DNA from: an uncultured Saprospiraceae bacterium
Lineage (GTDB): Bacteria > Bacteroidota > Bacteroidia > Chitinophagales > Saprospiraceae
Reading direction: 5' to 3'
NCBI GenBank assembly: GCA_938018185.1
Contig: CALIIW010000150.1
Location: 1 to 48,733, forward strand
Length of the DNA stretch: 48,733 nt
The notes under the pieces were generated by a model. It made no database searches and was not told where the DNA came from. It saw only the letters and a program-made list of their open reading frames with translations. The translations under genes and the position numbers were made by a program. Positions 44,014-48,733 of the stretch are shown here, in pieces. How positions within the stretch are numbered: the stretch's first letter is position 1; the number at the start of each line of letters is the position of its first letter.

Positions 44014-45441
44014 ATGATTTGTAAATCATTGAATTTTAAACTTTTCTGCTTCCTATTGCTTTTCCCTTTCCTTCAAGTTCATGCTGAAGGAGATATTAAG
44101 GTTGGAAAAGCTCTTTTCAAAGCAAATTGTGCACAGTGTCACAATAAGAACATGAAAGATGATCTTACTGGTCCTGCCTTAGGTGGTGTACAAGAAAGAT
44201 GGGAAGGTAGAGATGAAGTGCTTTATTCATGGATAAGAAACTCTCAAGCTGTTATTGCTTCAGGTGATGAATATGCTGTCAACTTATACAATAAGTGGAA
44301 TAAATCAGTGATGAATCCTTTTACAAATTTAAAGGATGATGAAATCGCTTCTATTCTAGCATACGTTTCTTGTATGGATGATGGTTCATGTGCTCCTCAA
44401 AAGGTTGCAACAACAGGTGGAGGAGATAATACTGCAGCAGGTGCTGGAGGAGCCGTCAATAATAACATGTTGTATATGGTACTGGCTCTTATCTTAGGGC
44501 TACTAGCTTTGATTTTGGCTAGAACGATTGCAAATCTTAATTATCTTAAATTAGTAAAAGAAGGAAATGCGCCAGCCTCTAGAGGGACTTTGGCTGATAT
44601 ATTAACAAGTAAGGGTGTTATTGGCTTTCTTGTATTCTCATTGATTGTATTCGCTGGGTATACTACTGTAAATAATGCAGTTGATTTAAATAGACAACAA
44701 GGATATGCTCCAGAACAACCGATTAATTTTTCACACGCAACACACGCTGGAATTCAAAAAATAGATTGTCAATATTGCCATGATGGTGCAAGAAGATCTA
44801 AGCATTCTGTTATTCCAGCTGCTAATACTTGTATGAATTGCCATGTTGCGATTGAAAAAGGATCAAAATTTGGAACTGCAGAGATCACAAAGATTTATGC
44901 TTCAGTTGGTTACGATCCTAATTCTAAAACATACATTGAAGATATTGAAAACGTTAAATCTGATTCTATTAAAGCGGTTTATACCAAATGGATAGAAACA
45001 CAGTATAGAAAGACCAATAGTATAGAAGAAGGAACAGAATTAAAAAAGTCTGCTCAAAGAGTTATTACAGCTGAATGGGATGGCATCGTTTCTTCTTTAA
45101 CCAATGATTTGAAGAAAGAGCTTTATGGCCCAATTCCTTGGGTTAGAATACATAACCTACCGGATCATGCTTATTTTAGTCATGCTCAACATGTTAGCAT
45201 AGGAGAAGTAGAATGTCAAACTTGTCATGGACCAGTAGAAAAGATGGATTTGGTTTACCAATATTCACCACTATCAATGGGCTGGTGTATTAATTGTCAC
45301 CGTGAAACTGAAGTGAAGTTTGATGGCAACGAATATTATGAGTCTTATGAAAATTTCCATAAGGAAATAAAGGATAAAACAAGAGAAGGAGTGACGGTAG
45401 AAGAGATTGGAGGATTAGAATGTCAGAAGTGTCACTATTAA
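44014..45441 (+). CDS. actA: alternative complex III subunit ActA: multihaem cytochrome c with extra N-terminal monohaem domain
   Basis: A 475-residue protein with signal peptide (to about Ala24). Six CxxCH haem motifs are visible: CAQCH (39-43), CQYCH (252-256), CMNCH (273-277), CQTCH (401-405), CINCH (425-429) and CQKCH (470-474, one residue from the end). The first lies in a separate class I cytochrome c domain ('GPALGG...MNPFTNLKDDEIASILAYV'). Two membrane helices follow (about 150-170 and 206-226), and the other five form the ActA-type pentahaem domain. It takes electrons from the quinol-oxidising core and passes them to a terminal oxidase, on the periplasmic side. It is first in the act operon, 34 bp before actB. 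Confidence 0.9.
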   Translation: MICKSLNFKLFCFLLLFPFLQVHAEGDIKVGKALFKANCAQCHNKNMKDDLTGPALGGVQERWEGRDEVLYSWIRNSQAVIASGDEYAVNLYNKWNKSVMNPFTNLKDDEIASILAYVSCMDDGSCAPQKVATTGGGDNTAAGAGGAVNNNMLYMVLALILGLLALILARTIANLNYLKLVKEGNAPASRGTLADILTSKGVIGFLVFSLIVFAGYTTVNNAVDLNRQQGYAPEQPINFSHATHAGIQKIDCQYCHDGARRSKHSVIPAANTCMNCHVAIEKGSKFGTAEITKIYASVGYDPNSKTYIEDIENVKSDSIKAVYTKWIETQYRKTNSIEEGTELKKSAQRVITAEWDGIVSSLTNDLKKELYGPIPWVRIHNLPDHAYFSHAQHVSIGEVECQTCHGPVEKMDLVYQYSPLSMGWCINCHRETEVKFDGNEYYESYENFHKEIKDKTREGVTVEEIGGLECQKCHY

Positions 45442-45475
45442 ATAGTTATAAAAAGAATTCAATTCAAACCTATAT

Positions 45476-48400
45476 ATGAAGAATCAGCTAGATAATTGGG
45501 TAGGTATATCAGACAAGAACAACGAACCAGAGGTTCAAGAGCTTGCGCAAAGCGAGTTTGTCGGATTACCCATTGCAGAAACTTTATCAAGTGAAAGCCT
45601 TGGTGAAAAGGTTACTGCCAATCGTAGAGATTTTCTAAAATATCTTGGATTTGGTGTTGGTGCAGCGGCGATAGCTAGTTGCGAAACACCAGTAAGAAGA
45701 GCCATTCCGTATGTATCTAAACCAGATACAATTGTACCGGGTGTTGCTTCTTATTATGCATCAACTTTCGTTAGTGGAGGAGATGCCTGTCCAATTTTGG
45801 TGAAAACAAGAGAAGGAAGACCTATCAAGATTGAAGGAAACCCAATGTCAAAGATGACAGGTGGTGGTACTTCGGCTAGAGCACAGGCTTCTGTTTTAAG
45901 TTTATATGATGTAAACAGATTTAAGTCTGCAAGTACTTCTGCTGATGGAGCTTTTACAGCTTCAACTTGGGAGGCGATCGATAAAGCGATGGCTGCAAAC
46001 TTGAGTGCTGGTTCTAACATCAGAATTCTTTGCAATACTGTAATGAGTCCTACCACGAAGAAGGTTTTTGCTGAATTTCAAGCAGCATATCCTAATACAA
46101 AGGTGGTGACTTATGATCCAGTTTCTTGTTCAGCAATGCTTCAAGCAAATGAGGCTAATTTTGGAATGAAGGTGGTTCCTAATTATCATTTTGATAAGGC
46201 ACAAACAATTGTAAGTTTTGGAGCAGACTTCTTGGGAACTTGGATTTCTCCAGTAGAGTTCGCAAAAGACTATATAAAGAATAGAAAGATTAAGGATGCT
46301 TCTCATGCAAAGATGTCTTGGCATGTACAAGTAGAATCAGGCATGTCCATGACGGGCTCAAATGCTGATAATAGAATTATGATTAGACCATCTGAACAAG
46401 GTGTTGCTATTGCTGCATTATTGTCTGCTCTAGGAGGTGGAGGAAATGGTTCTGGTCTCAATGCAAAAGCAGCTGCTGCAATGGCAACTGTTGCTAATGA
46501 ATTGAAAGCTAGTCAAGGCAAAGCTTTGGTTATTTCAAATTCAAACAACAAGGCCGAGCAGATCATGATCAATAAGATCAATAATATTTTGGGTTCTTAC
46601 GGGAACACAATTGATTTTGGCTCTTACTCAATGCAAAGACAAGGCATTGATTCTGAAGCACAAGCTTTGCTTGCAGAAATGGAATCAGGTTCTGTAGATG
46701 CACTTTTAGTATGGAATGCAAACCCAGTCTATGATCTTCCAAATGGAGGAGCATTTGCTAAGGCTATGGCAAAGGTGAAAACCAGGGTATCTTTTGCAGG
46801 ATCAAATGATGAAACGACAGCACTTTGTAATTATAGTACACCAACAAATCACTTTTTAGAATCATGGGGCGATGTAGAAGCGAAGAAGGGATCTTTTTCT
46901 CTTGTTCAACCGACTATTACACCTTTATTTGATACCAGACAAGGAGAAACTTCTTTGTTGACATGGGCTAAAAGTGCCGTAACTGATTATTACGATTACT
47001 TAAAAGCATCTTGGGCTACAATGGCTGGATCAGCTGGCTTTTTATCAGGAAGTTCTTTCTGGGACGAGGCAGTACACAATGGTGTATATGATGCTGGAAC
47101 AAGTTCATCAGTACCTGCTTTTACCGATGCAAGTGGTGGGAGTATTACGACACCAAACACATCTGGGGTTGAAATTCAATTTTACGAAAGCATTGGTATT
47201 GGATCAGGAATTTATGCCAACAATCCTTGGCTACAAGAATTGCCAGATCCAGTAATGAGAACAACTTGGGGCAATTACCTTGCTGTACCTATTAAGTGGG
47301 ATGAGGCTGCAGGTAGATTCAAAGGCTACAACGGATCAGGTACAAAGACAGTAAAAGGTATTGCTGATTTGATGAATGTTACCCTTAAGGGAGAGGCTCA
47401 AAAATATTCTGTTGTTCCACAATTTGGACAAGCAGATAGTACTGCTTCAATTGCTGTTGGTTATGGAAGATCAGTAGTAGGAAGAGCAGGTTCAGGAATA
47501 GGAAATAATGTTTACCCTTGGATGCAAATTGATTCAGACGGTAACACACAATATTGGGCTAAAGGTGCAGAAATTTCAGGCATCGTTGGGGAAGATGAGA
47601 AATTCCCATGTGTACAGTACCACCATACATTTGGTGTAACTGGTGAGTACGATGGAGAAACAGTAAATGTAGATGAGGTAGACATCGTACCAGTAGGAAA
47701 AGGTTACCAAGGAGCCATCACGGACAGATCAATTGTTTATCATGATACTGTTGGGAATATTGATGGCCTGGTTGCAAAAATTAAAAAGAAAAGAGACTTC
47801 GCAAATCACTTGAATTCGAAGACTTTATATCCATACGATGAGTACACTGCAGAACTTTATTCTCAGGGGCATCATTGGGGCATGCACATTGATTTGAATG
47901 CTTGTATAGGTTGCGGTGCTTGCACTGTTTCTTGTATGGCAGAAAACAATGTACCTGTAGTTGGTGCTGGCGAAGTATCAAGACACCATGAGATGACTTG
48001 GTTAAGAATCGACAGATACTACTATGGAGAAGCTGAAAATCCAAACGTGATTTATCAGCCTGTTATGTGTCAGCATTGTGATAATGCGCCTTGTGAAAAC
48101 GTATGTCCGGTTAATGCGACAAACCACAGTTCAGAAGGCTTGAATCAAATGGCTTACAATAGATGTGTAGGTACAAGATATTGTGCAAACAACTGCCCAT
48201 TCAAAGTAAGAAGATTCAACTGGTTAGATTTCACTACAGCAGATTTATTTGGTGCAAACCAAAACTCAATCAATGGGGAAGAGCCTGCATACTATGCAGA
48301 TAACTTGACCAGAATGGTCTTGAATCCAGATGTAACAGTTAGATCAAGAGGAGTAATTGAGAAGTGTAGTTTCTGTGTACAAAGAATTCAGCAAGGAAAA

Positions 48401-48634
48401 CTTACCGCGAAGGCGGAAGGAAGAAGATTAAAGGATGCGGATGTTAAAACAGCATGTCAAACGGCTTGTACTGTTGGAGCAATCACATTCGGAGATATGA
48501 ATAATCACAAAGGCGAAATGTATAAGGCGACAGAATCACCACTAGTCTATAGAATGCTAGAAGAGGTGAACGTACAGTCATCTGTGTACTACCAAGCTAA
48601 AGTGAATAATAAGAAAGAATTTAAAAATGCTTAA
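45476..48634 (+). CDS. actB: alternative complex III subunit ActB: molybdopterin-like domain fused to iron-sulphur domain
   Basis: A 1052-residue protein. A twin-arginine motif, Arg50-Arg51 in 'NRRDFLKYLGFG', lies unusually far from the N-terminus, as in the TAT-variant group. A catalytically silent molybdopterin-oxidoreductase-like domain (to about residue 700) is followed by a ferredoxin-type domain. Its four cysteine clusters are near residues 810 (CIGCGACTVSC), 865 (CQHCDNAPCENVC), 897 (CVGTRYCANNCP) and 964 (CSFCVQ). It relays electrons from menaquinol through the Fe-S clusters to ActA. It is the usual B1-B2 fusion of Bacteroidota; actC starts 32 bp downstream. Confidence 0.94.
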   Translation: MKNQLDNWVGISDKNNEPEVQELAQSEFVGLPIAETLSSESLGEKVTANRRDFLKYLGFGVGAAAIASCETPVRRAIPYVSKPDTIVPGVASYYASTFVSGGDACPILVKTREGRPIKIEGNPMSKMTGGGTSARAQASVLSLYDVNRFKSASTSADGAFTASTWEAIDKAMAANLSAGSNIRILCNTVMSPTTKKVFAEFQAAYPNTKVVTYDPVSCSAMLQANEANFGMKVVPNYHFDKAQTIVSFGADFLGTWISPVEFAKDYIKNRKIKDASHAKMSWHVQVESGMSMTGSNADNRIMIRPSEQGVAIAALLSALGGGGNGSGLNAKAAAAMATVANELKASQGKALVISNSNNKAEQIMINKINNILGSYGNTIDFGSYSMQRQGIDSEAQALLAEMESGSVDALLVWNANPVYDLPNGGAFAKAMAKVKTRVSFAGSNDETTALCNYSTPTNHFLESWGDVEAKKGSFSLVQPTITPLFDTRQGETSLLTWAKSAVTDYYDYLKASWATMAGSAGFLSGSSFWDEAVHNGVYDAGTSSSVPAFTDASGGSITTPNTSGVEIQFYESIGIGSGIYANNPWLQELPDPVMRTTWGNYLAVPIKWDEAAGRFKGYNGSGTKTVKGIADLMNVTLKGEAQKYSVVPQFGQADSTASIAVGYGRSVVGRAGSGIGNNVYPWMQIDSDGNTQYWAKGAEISGIVGEDEKFPCVQYHHTFGVTGEYDGETVNVDEVDIVPVGKGYQGAITDRSIVYHDTVGNIDGLVAKIKKKRDFANHLNSKTLYPYDEYTAELYSQGHHWGMHIDLNACIGCGACTVSCMAENNVPVVGAGEVSRHHEMTWLRIDRYYYGEAENPNVIYQPVMCQHCDNAPCENVCPVNATNHSSEGLNQMAYNRCVGTRYCANNCPFKVRRFNWLDFTTADLFGANQNSINGEEPAYYADNLTRMVLNPDVTVRSRGVIEKCSFCVQRIQQGKLTAKAEGRRLKDADVKTACQTACTVGAITFGDMNNHKGEMYKATESPLVYRMLEEVNVQSSVYYQAKVNNKKEFKNA

Positions 48635-48666
48635 TTGCATTTTATTATAAAATTTTAAACTGTAAA

Positions 48667-48733
48667 ATGAGCCACGCAGTAGTTTCAAGAATAAGAGAAC
48701 CTCTAATTACGGGTAATAAAACTTACCACCAGA
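48667..48733 (+). CDS. actC: alternative complex III subunit ActC, NrfD-like (partial, start only)
   Basis: The ATG at 48667-48669 opens MSHAVVSRIREPLITGNKTY and runs off the window after 22 codons. The sequence 'REPLITGNKTYHQ' and the position directly after actB fit the start of ActC, the multi-helix NrfD/PsrC-type quinol-binding membrane subunit. Only the hydrophilic N-terminus is seen, so the call rests mainly on operon order. Confidence 0.8.
   Translation, partial: MSHAVVSRIREPLITGNKTYHQ

Noticed and set aside
1-48733. tRNA, rRNA, CRISPR, prophage or restriction/defence genes
   Set aside because: None could be recognised on reading through the intergenic regions and predicted proteins; the repeats found are isolated palindromes, not regularly spaced arrays.

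Overview
The window looks like a chromosomal segment of a marine-type Bacteroidota, most likely in or near the Saprospiria (this placement is an inference). The evidence is low GC, a SusC/SusD pair, type IX secretion (T9SS) sorting domains, lipoproteins with an acidic stretch after the lipid cysteine, Bacteroidota-type promoters (TTG, about 20 bp, TAnnTTTG), and an alternative complex III (Act) operon. I see no rRNA, tRNA, CRISPR array, transposase or phage gene.

Layout. 1-7.1 kb: the end of a DoxX-like gene, a stand-alone methyltransferase resembling the AprA-type methyltransferases of polyketide synthases, a YHYH-domain secreted protein, and a probable membrane-protein operon with three DUF4199 proteins around a 532-residue membrane protein. 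7.1-11.8 kb: a hairpin-rich intergenic element, a GNAT acetyltransferase, a tandem pair of paralogous lipoproteins, and a tandem triplet of paralogous T9SS-exported proteins. 12.0-26.7 kb: a polysaccharide utilization locus. A divergent beta-propeller/Y_Y_Y/HTH transmembrane regulator is followed by a duplicated PKD-domain lipoprotein, GH16 glucanase, SusC, SusD, a sodium:solute symporter and a GH3 beta-glucosidase. GH16 plus GH3 plus a PKD surface protein points to beta-1,3-glucan (laminarin-type) use. The GH16 would cut at the surface, SusCD would import the oligomers, the GH3 would release glucose in the periplasm and the symporter would take it up.

26.8-34.8 kb: a CBM9-like lipoprotein, dnaK, a small lipoprotein, a GH13-like protein with altered catalytic motifs, and a GH31 alpha-glucosidase. 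35-40.7 kb: an OmpA-family protein, a small membrane protein, a lipoprotein, a lipoprotein with two RskA-like domains, and a PAS-HisKA-HATPase-REC-Hpt hybrid kinase. This part is threaded with four same-orientation copies of a palindromic intergenic repeat, two of which end in near-identical terminator hairpins. 41-43.8 kb: a UbiD-family decarboxylase divergent from thyA. 44-48.7 kb: the start of the alternative complex III operon, actA (six haem motifs), actB, and the first 22 codons of actC.

Most of the window is well-known Bacteroidota content. The parts worth a second look are the dispersed palindromic repeats, the kinase-less sensor with an 11-bp tandem repeat at its start codon, the degenerate GH13 protein, the gene-conversion patch in the secreted triplet, the lipoprotein with RskA-like domains, and the DUF4199 membrane operon. 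I did not find a clear new defence or mobile system.
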